Shown here: positions 15,978 to 23,920 of the stretch, in pieces
Layout: each line of letters opens with the position of its first letter
Position numbering within the stretch: position 1 is the first letter of the stretch
Position numbers and translations under genes: made by a program
Notes under the pieces: generated by a model
What the model was told of the DNA's origin: nothing
What the model saw: only the letters and a program-made list of their open reading frames with translations
The model's database searches: none
Source: Lachnospiraceae bacterium
GTDB taxonomy: Bacteria > Bacillota > Clostridia > Lachnospirales > Lachnospiraceae
Reading direction: 5' to 3'
Length of the DNA: 39,160 bases
Assembly: GCA_024691565.1 (NCBI GenBank)
Contig: JAILNN010000052.1
Location: 1 to 39,160 of the forward strand

Positions 15978-16226
15978 ATGGAAAAGGTAATAAGCAAAAG
16001 GATGTGCAAGAAGGTAACTGAAGAAGACTTGCGTAAAAATGGTATTAGTGAAGAGAATATTAAATACGCTGTTGATTACGGTTACGAAATTTGGGAACCA
16101 GTTGAGAAAGACAAATACATCTATGTGTATGAGCCGGATGATAAGGAATACAGATTCTCAATGGAATTCTTATCTTATGAAGGAATGAACGAGGTTTTCT
16201 CAAAGTGGAGAGCACTTGCCGGCTAA
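15978..16226 (+). CDS. Small uncharacterised protein (82 residues)
   Basis: No family is recognised. The protein is charged and soluble, with a helical first part (VTEEDLRKNGISEENIKYAVDYG) and a strand-rich middle (YEIWEPV, YIYVYEPDD, YRFSMEF) resembling a small alpha/beta fold. The opening 'VTEEDLRKNG...' looks like a DNA-binding or adaptor helix pair but lacks a clear helix-turn-helix. AAAGGAAG lies about 10 bases before the ATG, and a good extended -10 promoter precedes it. It is 147 bases before the PIN-domain gene and probably an independent unit; a GTTTTACA/TGTAAAAC hairpin lies in the spacer after it. Confidence 0.75.
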   Translation: MEKVISKRMCKKVTEEDLRKNGISEENIKYAVDYGYEIWEPVEKDKYIYVYEPDDKEYRFSMEFLSYEGMNEVFSKWRALAG

Positions 16227-16331
16227 GTTTTTAGGGGTTGGTTTTACATTATGGGATTTGGATTATTATTGTAAAACTTATAGTGGCTTAGTAGCTTTTT
16301 TGTAAAATAACTTTATTTTTGTCTTATAAAA

Positions 16332-16347
16332 TGTTATACTTGTAACA
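16332..16347. promoter_or_regulatory. Palindromic candidate operator over the -10 of the PIN gene
   Basis: TGTTATACTTGTAACA is a near-perfect palindrome (TGTTA-N6-TAACA) that contains the -10 TATACT (16335-16340). It lies 26 bases before the PIN start codon, a typical position for autoregulation of toxin-antitoxin genes. Confidence 0.5.
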
Positions 16348-16373
16348 TATATTTAGAGAAGGACGGTGATCTT

Positions 16374-16817
16374 TTGAAAATTTACATTGATGATTCTGCG
16401 TTAAACAGGCTTCTTGATGATAGAAGAACTCCTGAAGTTAAGTATGATCGCGAACTTATGGTTATGTTGGTGGAAATTATTGAAAAAGGCGGCTTAGAGC
16501 TTGTTGGTAGCGAAGTACTTGATAAGCAGATTAAGGAAACAGAAGATGTTTTTAAGGAAACGGTGCTTGAAGTAATTTATAGCATGTCAACAGAGGAAGT
16601 TAAGGTAGATAAGGGTATCCTTGAGAGAGCTGAAGAAATCAGACGTAAGCTCAATGGTATTCAGTATATCGATAGCTTACATATCGCATGTGCTGAAGCT
16701 GGTGAAGTTGATGCAATGGTTACTGCGGATACTAGACTTGCGCTCCTTAGCAAAGGAATTAAGCTTAAGACTAGGCTTTTAATTCTGCCACAAATGTTTA
16801 CGGAGGTGCTTAAATAA
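16374..16817 (+). CDS. PIN-domain protein (VapC-like ribonuclease)
   Basis: A 147-residue PIN-fold protein. The family's acidic metal ligands can be followed: D6 (with D7) in IYIDDSALNRLL, E47 in LELVGSEVLDKQI, D100 in YIDSLHIACAEA, and D119 in VTADTRLALL (D113 nearby). These are the positions that bind Mg2+ for RNA cleavage. The start is a TTG behind AGAAGGACGG; the classical PIN N-terminus begins exactly there. The stop codon overlaps the start of a 64-residue gene (TAATG), so the two are coupled. Most VapC toxins follow their antitoxin; here the PIN gene comes first. A housekeeping RNase role cannot be excluded. Confidence 0.85.
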   Translation: MKIYIDDSALNRLLDDRRTPEVKYDRELMVMLVEIIEKGGLELVGSEVLDKQIKETEDVFKETVLEVIYSMSTEEVKVDKGILERAEEIRRKLNGIQYIDSLHIACAEAGEVDAMVTADTRLALLSKGIKLKTRLLILPQMFTEVLK

Positions 16818-17011
16818 TGGCGATGTCAAAACAAGATGAAGCTCAGAGAAAGAGCATTTTTGCAATTAAGAATAAGGTTGGGGTATCTTTGGCTATCAAA
16901 TCTCTTGAGAAATATGACAAGGGTGGTTCTGGTAACTATGTAGAAGAAAAGTACAAAGGTAAATATAAAGCTCCATCAGATGAGGAAATCAGAAAGAAGT
17001 ATGGTTTCTAA
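16817..17011 (+). CDS. Small basic protein coupled to the PIN gene
   Basis: A 64-residue, lysine-rich protein that I do not recognise. It overlaps the PIN stop codon by one base and has GGAGGTG 8 bases upstream; ATG 16823 is an alternative start. The first half (about 5-33) is a likely amphipathic helix, then a GGSGNYVEEKYKGKY turn and a short C-terminal helix ending KKYGF. Position suggests a partner or antitoxin of the PIN protein, but antitoxins are usually acidic and lie first, so this stays open. Immediately downstream is the terminator of the opposite-strand gene. Confidence 0.7.
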   Translation: MAMSKQDEAQRKSIFAIKNKVGVSLAIKSLEKYDKGGSGNYVEEKYKGKYKAPSDEEIRKKYGF

Positions 17012-17069
17012 TAATTGATTTTGAGATATTTCTCGAAATAATGAACTTTGGTAAATTAAATAAGAGAGA

Positions 17070-17103
17070 TAAAAAAAGGAGGTCGGTTTTAACCGACCTC
17101 CTT
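17070..17103 (-). terminator. Terminator of the PAS-GGDEF-EAL gene
   Basis: AAGGAGGTCGGTT pairs perfectly with AACCGACCTCCTT around TT. The A-run at 17071-17077 becomes a T-run on the minus strand, so it mainly serves the minus-strand gene. In the plus direction it lacks a T-run but could still slow transcription from the PIN operon. Confidence 0.88.
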
Positions 17104-17171
17104 CTCATTAGGGATTGAATATATACAAAAATAACGTTGTAAGCAATTTAAAATTCTGATTAATTTAAGTA

Positions 17172-18839
17172 TTATGCGAGAGATTTGTATAGTGGTAATT
17201 CCTTGAAATCTTCCATCACAACTGGGCGTGAATAGTAGTAGCCCTGATAGTTGGTTGTAGGATATTTCTTTAGGAAATCTCGCATATGTGCAGTTTCAAT
17301 TCCCTCAATGCACACCTTGAGTTTTATGTCTCGTGCGCAACTAGTTATTGATTCCATAATTCTTTGATCAACCATGTTTTCTTCGATATCTATTATGAAA
17401 CCACGATCAATTTTTATTGTGTCGACAGGAAGTTCTTTTAAAAGAACCATTGAAGAAAATCCTGTTCCGAAGTCGTCTAGAGCAACTTTGATTCCCAGGG
17501 ATTTCATGAAAATAATTTCATTTCTTAGGAAGTCCATATCCAGCAATCGACATCTTTCTGTTAGCTCAATACATAAGTTTTCAGGTGGGAAACCTGTCTC
17601 TTTGAGTATGTTAATTAAACTACTTCTATAATCATCCCTTTCAAGCTGAGTATAGGCGATATTTACATTTAGAATCAGTTCCGGATGTTCTTTTATAATA
17701 TCCTTTGTTTGGATAAAGGATTCTCTGAAAATCCATTTACCGACATCCATAAATGCATCGTCTTTTTCAAGCCAAGGCAGGAAAGTTCCTGGCGGAACTA
17801 CACCAAAGGAATCGCTCTTCCATCTAAGTAAGGCTTCCATTCCAGTGAGTTGTTCTGTTTCAGCAGATACGATTGGTTGGAAGCAAAGATAGAAGCCTCT
17901 GCAGCTATCACTAATGCTATTCTTAATTGCAGAGATAAGTTCCAAGGTTTTTCTGTTGTTGGCAAGATAGTCATTTCTAAAGAATACAAGTTCTCCATGG
18001 CTTTTTTCTTTGGAGCAGTCAAGTGCGTAGCGAGCACATGTGTATAAGGCGTGTGAATCAACTGTGAAGTCATCTGCAATAACTACTCCTGCGGCTACTC
18101 TTAAAGGAACCGTAACGCCATCGATTGATATGCTACTTTTAAGCATCTCCTTAATTTTATTGTGATGATTTTTAAGTATGTTTAAATCTGTAATACTACT
18201 GATGATTGCAAAACGCATTCCATCTAGTCTATACAGAGTATATTCTTTTGTAAAATAGTTCATTAATAACTCTGAGAACTTATTTAAAACCCTATTACCA
18301 AATGAATAACCATAGAGATCATTTACTTCATTAAAGTCTCTTACGCTAAATAAGACGAGAGTAAACTCTTTTTGAGATTCTTTCATCTTAGCTAGTTGTT
18401 CAAAGAATCCATATGTATTTGGTAGTCCAGTTGTCGGATCGTAAATATCTGCAATTCCATGATTAAGAATTGTTCCTACAAAAAATACAGCATCCCCATT
18501 TGAATCCCTAATAATTCGTCCGTCACATGTACATGTCACGTAATTTCCGTTTTTGTCTCTCGCTCTATAATCCATCAGATGAGCATCTGTCTGTCCTGAA
18601 AAAACATCCTCAATGCTTTTGTTATATTCTTCTCTGTCGTCTGGGTGGATGTGTTCAGCCCAAATTCCACCAGCATCGTCCATTCTTTCACCAGGAAGTC
18701 CAAAGTATTCAACAGCGTTTTCAGACCATCTGGATGTGTTGGTTTCCATGTTGCATACAAAGACATACCTTCTTGATGAAGGAGTGTTTACGGCATCAAA
18801 GAACTTATTTAGTAATTCTAAAGGGTCACGAAAATACAT
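17172..18839 (-). CDS. PAS-GGDEF-EAL protein, probable c-di-GMP phosphodiesterase
   Basis: A 555-residue cytosolic signalling protein. A PAS domain (about 22-127) has the WSENAVEYFGLP and IHPDDREEY pattern. A GGDEF domain follows from DPTTGLPN (134), but its active site reads RLDGMRF (204-210) in place of RxGGDEF, so cyclase activity is very unlikely. The EAL domain (about 305-545) is intact: GMEALLRW (E335), NVNIAYTQL, CIELTERC, ALDDFGTGFSS, IKIDRGFI, CIEGIET and YQGYYYSRP carry all metal-binding and catalytic residues. It should hydrolyse c-di-GMP under control of the PAS sensor, with the decayed GGDEF as a possible GTP or c-di-GMP sensor (inference). AAGGAGGTGATC precedes the ATG. Confidence 0.93.
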   Translation of the reverse strand: MYFRDPLELLNKFFDAVNTPSSRRYVFVCNMETNTSRWSENAVEYFGLPGERMDDAGGIWAEHIHPDDREEYNKSIEDVFSGQTDAHLMDYRARDKNGNYVTCTCDGRIIRDSNGDAVFFVGTILNHGIADIYDPTTGLPNTYGFFEQLAKMKESQKEFTLVLFSVRDFNEVNDLYGYSFGNRVLNKFSELLMNYFTKEYTLYRLDGMRFAIISSITDLNILKNHHNKIKEMLKSSISIDGVTVPLRVAAGVVIADDFTVDSHALYTCARYALDCSKEKSHGELVFFRNDYLANNRKTLELISAIKNSISDSCRGFYLCFQPIVSAETEQLTGMEALLRWKSDSFGVVPPGTFLPWLEKDDAFMDVGKWIFRESFIQTKDIIKEHPELILNVNIAYTQLERDDYRSSLINILKETGFPPENLCIELTERCRLLDMDFLRNEIIFMKSLGIKVALDDFGTGFSSMVLLKELPVDTIKIDRGFIIDIEENMVDQRIMESITSCARDIKLKVCIEGIETAHMRDFLKKYPTTNYQGYYYSRPVVMEDFKELPLYKSLA

Positions 18840-18901
18840 TCTCGATCACCTCCTTGCCTAATAAAAAATATTAAAATTGTACTCGCCATACTTGTGCTTT
18901 A

Positions 18902-18930
18902 ATTTTAACAAATATAAGATATATTTACAA
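18902..18930 (-). promoter_or_regulatory. Promoter for the PAS-GGDEF-EAL gene
   Basis: On the minus strand: TTGTAA (18925-18930), spacer 17, TAAAAT (18902-18907), leader about 55 bases. Confidence 0.6.
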
Positions 18931-18999
18931 GTCTTTTTTAAAAGTAATGGCGACTATTTAGGAACTTAAAAAAATAATTAGTGTTTAGGATTCTATTTC

Positions 19000-19028
19000 T
19001 TGATAAACGTTTAAGTATCTGTTAAAAT
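19000..19028 (+). promoter_or_regulatory. Promoter for the thioesterase gene
   Basis: TTGATA (19000-19005), spacer 17, TAAAAT (19023-19028), about 50 bases of leader. Confidence 0.6.
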
Positions 19029-19085
19029 GGTTTGAGTTTATTTATAATGGAGAAATATTTTGTCTCATCATAGAGATTTGAAAGG

Positions 19086-19529
19086 ATGGTTGTAACAAAG
19101 AAAGTGGATATTTATACGAGAAAGATCAATTACTATGATACTGATCAAATGGGAATTGTTCATCATTCAAATTATATTAGATATATGGAAGAAGCTAGAA
19201 TCCATATGATGGACGTTGAAAACATTGGATTGGATTTTGTTGAAAGCAGGGGACTTGTTATTCCTGTATTATCAGTTGAGTCTAAGTTTATTAAACCAGC
19301 TCACTTTGGTGAGGACATTGAAATCCATACTAAGTTTACAAAATTTAATGGTATGAAATTTGCTTTTGAGTATGAAATGTATAACCCAGAAACAAAGGAA
19401 TTATTAAATACTGGCAGTTCGTCGCATGCTATTGTTAAGGCTGATTTAACACCTATTAGCTTGAAGAGAAAGCATCCTGACTTTTATGAGAAACTCGTTG
19501 AACTTTATGAGAGAGATAAGGATGAATAA
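19086..19529 (+). CDS. Acyl-CoA thioesterase, YbgC/FadM (hot-dog) family
   Basis: A 147-residue hot-dog-fold protein. The catalytic block YYDTDQMGIVHHSNYIRYME (17-36) is the hallmark of YbgC-type thioesterases: the Asp in DTD, the G-V/I-V-H turn and the downstream E..R. It hydrolyses acyl-CoA or acyl-ACP; substrate length is not predictable. ATG 19086 is taken as start, although GAAAGG is only one base from it, so translation may be weak or begin at GTG 19104. The Ca2+-ATPase gene follows after 72 AT-rich bases without a clear terminator, so read-through is possible. Confidence 0.87.
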   Translation: MVVTKKVDIYTRKINYYDTDQMGIVHHSNYIRYMEEARIHMMDVENIGLDFVESRGLVIPVLSVESKFIKPAHFGEDIEIHTKFTKFNGMKFAFEYEMYNPETKELLNTGSSSHAIVKADLTPISLKRKHPDFYEKLVELYERDKDE

Positions 19530-19601
19530 TCAATCATATAGAATTTATTATTAATAGATTTATTATTTATATTTAGAATATATTTAAGAAGGAGAATCTT
19601 T

Positions 19602-22289
19602 ATGAGGTTTTATGATGATGAAGTTAGTGCAGCTTATGAAGAACTAAAAACTACTAAGGAAGGTTTATCTACCCAGGAAGCTAAGGATAGGGTGGCTAAG
19701 TATGGTGCAAACAGACTTGAGGCGCCACCGGGAAAATCGTTGATTCGTAAGTTTTTAGAGGAACTTGCAGATCCAATGATTATCATATTGATTGTTGCGG
19801 CTATTGTTAGTGGTGTTTTAGCTGTGATTGAGAAAGATAGTTTTGCGGATGTAATTATTATTATATCTGTTGTTATAATTAACTCAGTTTTGGGAGTTTA
19901 TCAGGAAAGTAAGGCTGAGAAGGCAATTGAAGCGCTTCAGGAGATGTCTAAGGCGAAGGTAAAGGTCTTTAGAGATGGAGCCCTTGTTTCTCTTGAGAGT
20001 GATGAAATTGTACCTGGTGATATTGTTGCAATCGAAGCTGGTGATCAGATTCCTGCCGATGGTAGATTGATTGAATCTGCGAGTCTTAAGGTGGAAGAGT
20101 CGGCACTTACTGGTGAGTCTGTTGCTGTTGAAAAGACAGCTAAGAAACTTGAAATTCCTGAAGAGTTGAATGGAAAAGAGATGCCTTTAGGTGATAGAAA
20201 GAACATGGTTTATATGGGTAGTTCTGTTGCTTATGGACGTGGACTTGCAGTTATCTGTTCTACAGGAATGAATACAGAGATGGGTAAGATTGCTGGTGCA
20301 CTTTCAACTGCCGCTGATGAAGAAACACCTCTTCAGCTTAAGCTTAAAGAGCTTTCAAAGACTCTTACCTGGCTTGTTCTTATTATCTGTGCTCTTGTAT
20401 TTGGTGTTCAGGTGTTTAGAGCGGGTGGATTTGAGACTAAGATTGTTTTAGATTCATTTATGGTTGCGGTTTCACTCGCCGTTGCTGCGATTCCTGAGGG
20501 ACTTGCCGCTGTTGTTACAATCGTTTTATCAATCGGTGTAACAAATATGTCTAAGAAGAATGCGATTATTAGGCGTTTGACAGCCGTTGAGACACTTGGT
20601 TGTGCGTCTGTAATTTGTTCAGATAAAACTGGTACTCTTACTCAGAATAAGATGACAGTCACAAAGACAGTTACAACTACTGAGGCTCTTACAGCTCAGG
20701 TTTGTGCACTTTGTAGTGATGCGAAAATCAATCAGGATGGTAGTGTTGCTGGTGAACCTACTGAAGTGGGGCTTTCTGAGTGGGCATTGAAGCAGGGAAT
20801 GGACTATGATAAGGTGACTTCTGAGTTTAGAAGAATTGGTGAGGCTCCTTTTGATTCTGAAAGAAAGCTTATGTCAACTGTTTGTATTCTTGGCGAGGTA
20901 GCTCGTAAGGAAAGTGCAGGTATTATTGGAGAAGAGGCAACAATTCTTCAGTATACTAAGGGTGCTCCAGACGTTGTTATTGGAAGATGTACTAAGTATA
21001 TTGATAACGGTAAGATTTGTGATATGACACCGGCTTATAAGAATAATCTTTTAAGTGAAAATAAAGGAATGGCAGATCAGGCACTTAGAGTTATTGCATG
21101 TGCGATTAAGGTGCTTTCTGAGGAGCCTGAGAGCTATGAACCAGATGCTATTGAGCAGGATTTAGTATTTACCGGACTTTGCGGTATGATTGATCCGGTT
21201 AGACCTGAGGTTAAGCCTGCTATTGATAAGTGTGAAAGTGCTGGAATCAGACCTATTATGATTACAGGTGATCATGTTGATACAGCCTCTGCTATTGCTA
21301 AGGAACTAGGAATTTTGAAGCCTGGAATGAAGGCTATTACTGGTACAGAACTTAGTGATATGGATGATGAGACCTTTGCTAAGGAGTATCAGAATATTAG
21401 TGTATATGCTCGTGTTCAGCCTGAGCATAAGACAAGAATCGTTTCTGCCTGGAGAAAAGATGGTTATGTAACAGCAATGACAGGTGATGGTGTTAATGAT
21501 GCACCAGCTATTAAGACTGCTGATATCGGTGTTGGAATGGGTATTACAGGAACAGATGTTACAAAGAATGTTGCTGATATGGTTCTTACTGATGATAACT
21601 TTGCTACCATCGTTGGAGCGGTTGAAGAAGGTAGAAGAATCTATGATAATATCAGAAAGGCAATTCAGTTCCTCTTAGGTTCTAACCTTAGTGAGGTTCT
21701 TGGTGTCTTCTTTGCAACACTTTTAGGATTTGTAATTCTTAAACCTGTACATCTTCTTTGGATTAACTTGATTACTGACTCTCTTCCAGCTCTTGCGCTT
21801 GGTATGGAAATGGCTGAGCCTGGAATTATGAATAGAAAACCAAGGGATTCTAAGCAAGGAATTTTTGGCGGCGGAATGGGCGTTGATATTTTCTATCAGG
21901 GTGCTGTTGTTGCAGCTTTGGTTATGTGTGCATACTTACTTGGAAGCTACTGGGAAAAAGGTGCATTTACACTTGATACAACAAAAACAGGTATTACAAT
22001 GGCATTTGTTACAATGTCTATGACTGAGATTTGTCACAGCTTTAACCTTCGTTCTCAGAGGGGCAGTGTATTTAGCATGAAGAAGCTAAATAAGTTTATG
22101 GTTTTTGCAACGATTCTTGCTTTAGCATTGACAACCTTTGTTTGTGAGATACCTGGTGTAAATACAGTATTTGATTTAAGATCATTGGAAATTTGGCAGT
22201 ATGGAATTGCTCTTTGTATTTCAATTTCGATCATCCCTATTGTTGAAATCGTAAAGGCAATCCAAAGAAATATAGGAAAAGAGGCGTAA
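19602..22289 (+). CDS. Calcium-translocating P-type ATPase (type II)
   Basis: An 895-residue membrane pump that exports Ca2+ with ATP. The order is standard: N-terminal cytosolic segment, M1-M2, actuator domain with VEESALTGES, M3-M4 with AAIPEGLAAVV (E299), phosphorylation site ICSDKTGTLT (D341), nucleotide domain with FDSERKLMS and YTKGAPD, hinge MTGDGVNDAPAIK, then M5-M10. Calcium site II is complete: E299 in M4, N695 in M5, and N722 and D726 in the M6 sequence NLITDSLPALALG. The PMR1/LMCA1-like sequence suggests one ion per cycle. AAGGAG precedes the ATG. The pyruvate kinase gene starts 6 bases after the stop. Confidence 0.95.
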   Translation: MRFYDDEVSAAYEELKTTKEGLSTQEAKDRVAKYGANRLEAPPGKSLIRKFLEELADPMIIILIVAAIVSGVLAVIEKDSFADVIIIISVVIINSVLGVYQESKAEKAIEALQEMSKAKVKVFRDGALVSLESDEIVPGDIVAIEAGDQIPADGRLIESASLKVEESALTGESVAVEKTAKKLEIPEELNGKEMPLGDRKNMVYMGSSVAYGRGLAVICSTGMNTEMGKIAGALSTAADEETPLQLKLKELSKTLTWLVLIICALVFGVQVFRAGGFETKIVLDSFMVAVSLAVAAIPEGLAAVVTIVLSIGVTNMSKKNAIIRRLTAVETLGCASVICSDKTGTLTQNKMTVTKTVTTTEALTAQVCALCSDAKINQDGSVAGEPTEVGLSEWALKQGMDYDKVTSEFRRIGEAPFDSERKLMSTVCILGEVARKESAGIIGEEATILQYTKGAPDVVIGRCTKYIDNGKICDMTPAYKNNLLSENKGMADQALRVIACAIKVLSEEPESYEPDAIEQDLVFTGLCGMIDPVRPEVKPAIDKCESAGIRPIMITGDHVDTASAIAKELGILKPGMKAITGTELSDMDDETFAKEYQNISVYARVQPEHKTRIVSAWRKDGYVTAMTGDGVNDAPAIKTADIGVGMGITGTDVTKNVADMVLTDDNFATIVGAVEEGRRIYDNIRKAIQFLLGSNLSEVLGVFFATLLGFVILKPVHLLWINLITDSLPALALGMEMAEPGIMNRKPRDSKQGIFGGGMGVDIFYQGAVVAALVMCAYLLGSYWEKGAFTLDTTKTGITMAFVTMSMTEICHSFNLRSQRGSVFSMKKLNKFMVFATILALALTTFVCEIPGVNTVFDLRSLEIWQYGIALCISISIIPIVEIVKAIQRNIGKEA

Positions 22290-22295
22290 TAAAAT

Positions 22296-23708
22296 ATGCG
22301 TAAAACTAAAATTGTAGGAACAATTGGACCTGCTAGTGAGTCTGAGGAAGTTTTTAAAAAGCTTTGTGAGGCAGGCTTAAATGTTGCCAGACTTAACTTT
22401 TCTCATGGAACACATGAGGAACATCAGAAGAAAATCGAGATGATTAAGAAGGTTAGAGGAGAATTAAATCTTCCTATCGCTATCATGCTTGATACCAAGG
22501 GACCTGAGTATAGAATTGGTACCTTTGAAAATGGAAAGATTAACCTTGAAGTAGGGGATAAGTTTACCTTTACTACAGAGGACGTTGTGGGAAATAACGA
22601 AAAGGTTTCTGTCAATTATAAAAGTCTTGATAAGGAACTTGAAGTTGGAGATACAATTCTTTTAAATAACGGTCTTGTTGTTTTTAAGGTTACTGACATT
22701 AAAGATAAGTGCATTGAGACAGTAGTTGAAGATGGTGGAGAACTTTCTGACAGGAAGAGTATGAGCTTCCCTGGAAAGGTTATGCACCAGAAATACCTAT
22801 CTGAGCAGGATAAGAGTGATATGCTTTTTGGTATTGAAAATGGTGTTGATTTTATCGCTTGCTCATTTGTTTCTGTTCGTCAGGATTTGATTGATGTTAG
22901 AGAGTTTATTGATGCTAATGGCGGTAATGATATTGAGCTTATTGCTAAGATTGAGAATCAGTCAGGATACGATAATATCGAGGATATTTGCAAGGAATGT
23001 AATGGTATTATGGTTGCCAGAGGTGATATGGGTGTTGAAATTGCCTTTGAAAAGCTTCCTGCAATCCAGAAGGACCTTATTACTAAGTGTAGACTTCTTG
23101 GAAAGAGAGTTATTACAGCAACAGAGATGCTTGAGTCTATGATTCATAATCCTCGTCCTACAAGAGCTGAGACCTCTGATGTTGCCAATGCGGTTTATGA
23201 TGGTACTTCTGCTATTATGCTTTCTGGAGAGACTGCTGCAGGTGCATATCCTGTTAAGGCGGTTGAAGCGATGGCTAGGATTGCTAAGACAACAGAGGAA
23301 TCTATTAACTATAAAAAGCGTTTTTATAATAATGAGTTTATCATCAGAAATGATGTGGATGCTATTTCACATGCTACTTGTGGAATGGCTATTGATATTA
23401 AGGCAAAGGCCATTGTTGCATGTACACTTTCTGGTATGACAGCGAGAATGGTTTCTAGATTTAGATCTCCTGTTGATATTGTTGGATTAACTACTGATGA
23501 GAGAACATGGAGAAAGCTTGCTCTTTCATGGGGAGTTGTGCCTGAGATGTGTGAAAGATTCCCTTCTACAGATGTGCTTTTCTACAGCGCAAAGAAGGTA
23601 GCTGAGAAGACTCTTTCCCTTGAAAAGGACGATAAAATCGTTATTACAGGTGGAATTACAAATGGTGAATCTGGAAATACTAACCTTATAAAAATTGAAT
23701 CGGTCTGA
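22296..23708 (+). CDS. pyk: Pyruvate kinase
   Basis: A 470-residue glycolytic enzyme converting PEP and ADP to pyruvate and ATP. Signatures include the opening TKIVGTIGPAS, MLDTKGPEYRIG, the IAKIENQSGYDNIEDI block with the catalytic Lys, MVARGDMGVEI, TATEMLESMI, and RAETSDVANAVYDG. The protein stops after the regulatory C domain and lacks the extra PEP-utiliser domain that Bacillus-type enzymes carry. Its ribosome site AAAGAGGCG overlaps the end of the preceding Ca2+-ATPase gene, so both are likely on one mRNA. A weak ACAATT/AATTGT hairpin and T-rich stretch follow the stop. Confidence 0.97.
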   Translation: MRKTKIVGTIGPASESEEVFKKLCEAGLNVARLNFSHGTHEEHQKKIEMIKKVRGELNLPIAIMLDTKGPEYRIGTFENGKINLEVGDKFTFTTEDVVGNNEKVSVNYKSLDKELEVGDTILLNNGLVVFKVTDIKDKCIETVVEDGGELSDRKSMSFPGKVMHQKYLSEQDKSDMLFGIENGVDFIACSFVSVRQDLIDVREFIDANGGNDIELIAKIENQSGYDNIEDICKECNGIMVARGDMGVEIAFEKLPAIQKDLITKCRLLGKRVITATEMLESMIHNPRPTRAETSDVANAVYDGTSAIMLSGETAAGAYPVKAVEAMARIAKTTEESINYKKRFYNNEFIIRNDVDAISHATCGMAIDIKAKAIVACTLSGMTARMVSRFRSPVDIVGLTTDERTWRKLALSWGVVPEMCERFPSTDVLFYSAKKVAEKTLSLEKDDKIVITGGITNGESGNTNLIKIESV

Positions 23709-23768
23709 CAATTGAAATAAATTGTTAGGTTTTTGTTTGACAATTTTACAAATTTTACGAAATAAGTG

Positions 23769-23797
23769 TTGAAATCAGGGTTTTCTTTTGGTATAAT
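23769..23797 (+). promoter_or_regulatory. Promoter for the CHAP hydrolase gene
   Basis: TTGAAA (23769-23774), spacer 17, TATAAT (23792-23797). It implies a leader of about 115 bases. Confidence 0.75.
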
Positions 23798-23811
23798 TTA
23801 TTTGGTGATTT

Positions 23812-23878
23812 TGCTGTCATGGCGTGTAAATTCAAGGGTTGACAGCAGTGGATTGGGCTAAAGGCCCTAAAACAGGGC
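23812..23878 (+). other. Structured leader with exclusive hairpins before the CHAP gene
   Basis: TGCTGTCA (23812-23819) pairs perfectly with TGACAGCA (23840-23847). Then GCCC at 23864-23867 can pair either backward with GGGC (23855-23858) or, with the next T, forward as GCCCT with AGGGC (23874-23878); the two stems exclude each other. TGGCGTGTA occurs twice (about 23819 and 23883). No terminator T-run follows, so any control would act on translation or RNA stability. I cannot match it to a known riboswitch class. Confidence 0.5.
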
Positions 23879-23920
23879 GTTTTGGCGTGTATATAATTAT
23901 TCAAAAGGGGACATGTATAG

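Noticed and set aside
23707-23735. Terminator directly after pyk
   Set aside because: The ACAATT/AATTGT stem is only six A/T-rich pairs with a broken T-run; too weak to list as a feature.
23812-23920. c-di-AMP (ydaO) riboswitch before the CHAP gene
   Set aside because: The leader is too short and the conserved ydaO blocks are not found; kept only as an unassigned structured leader.
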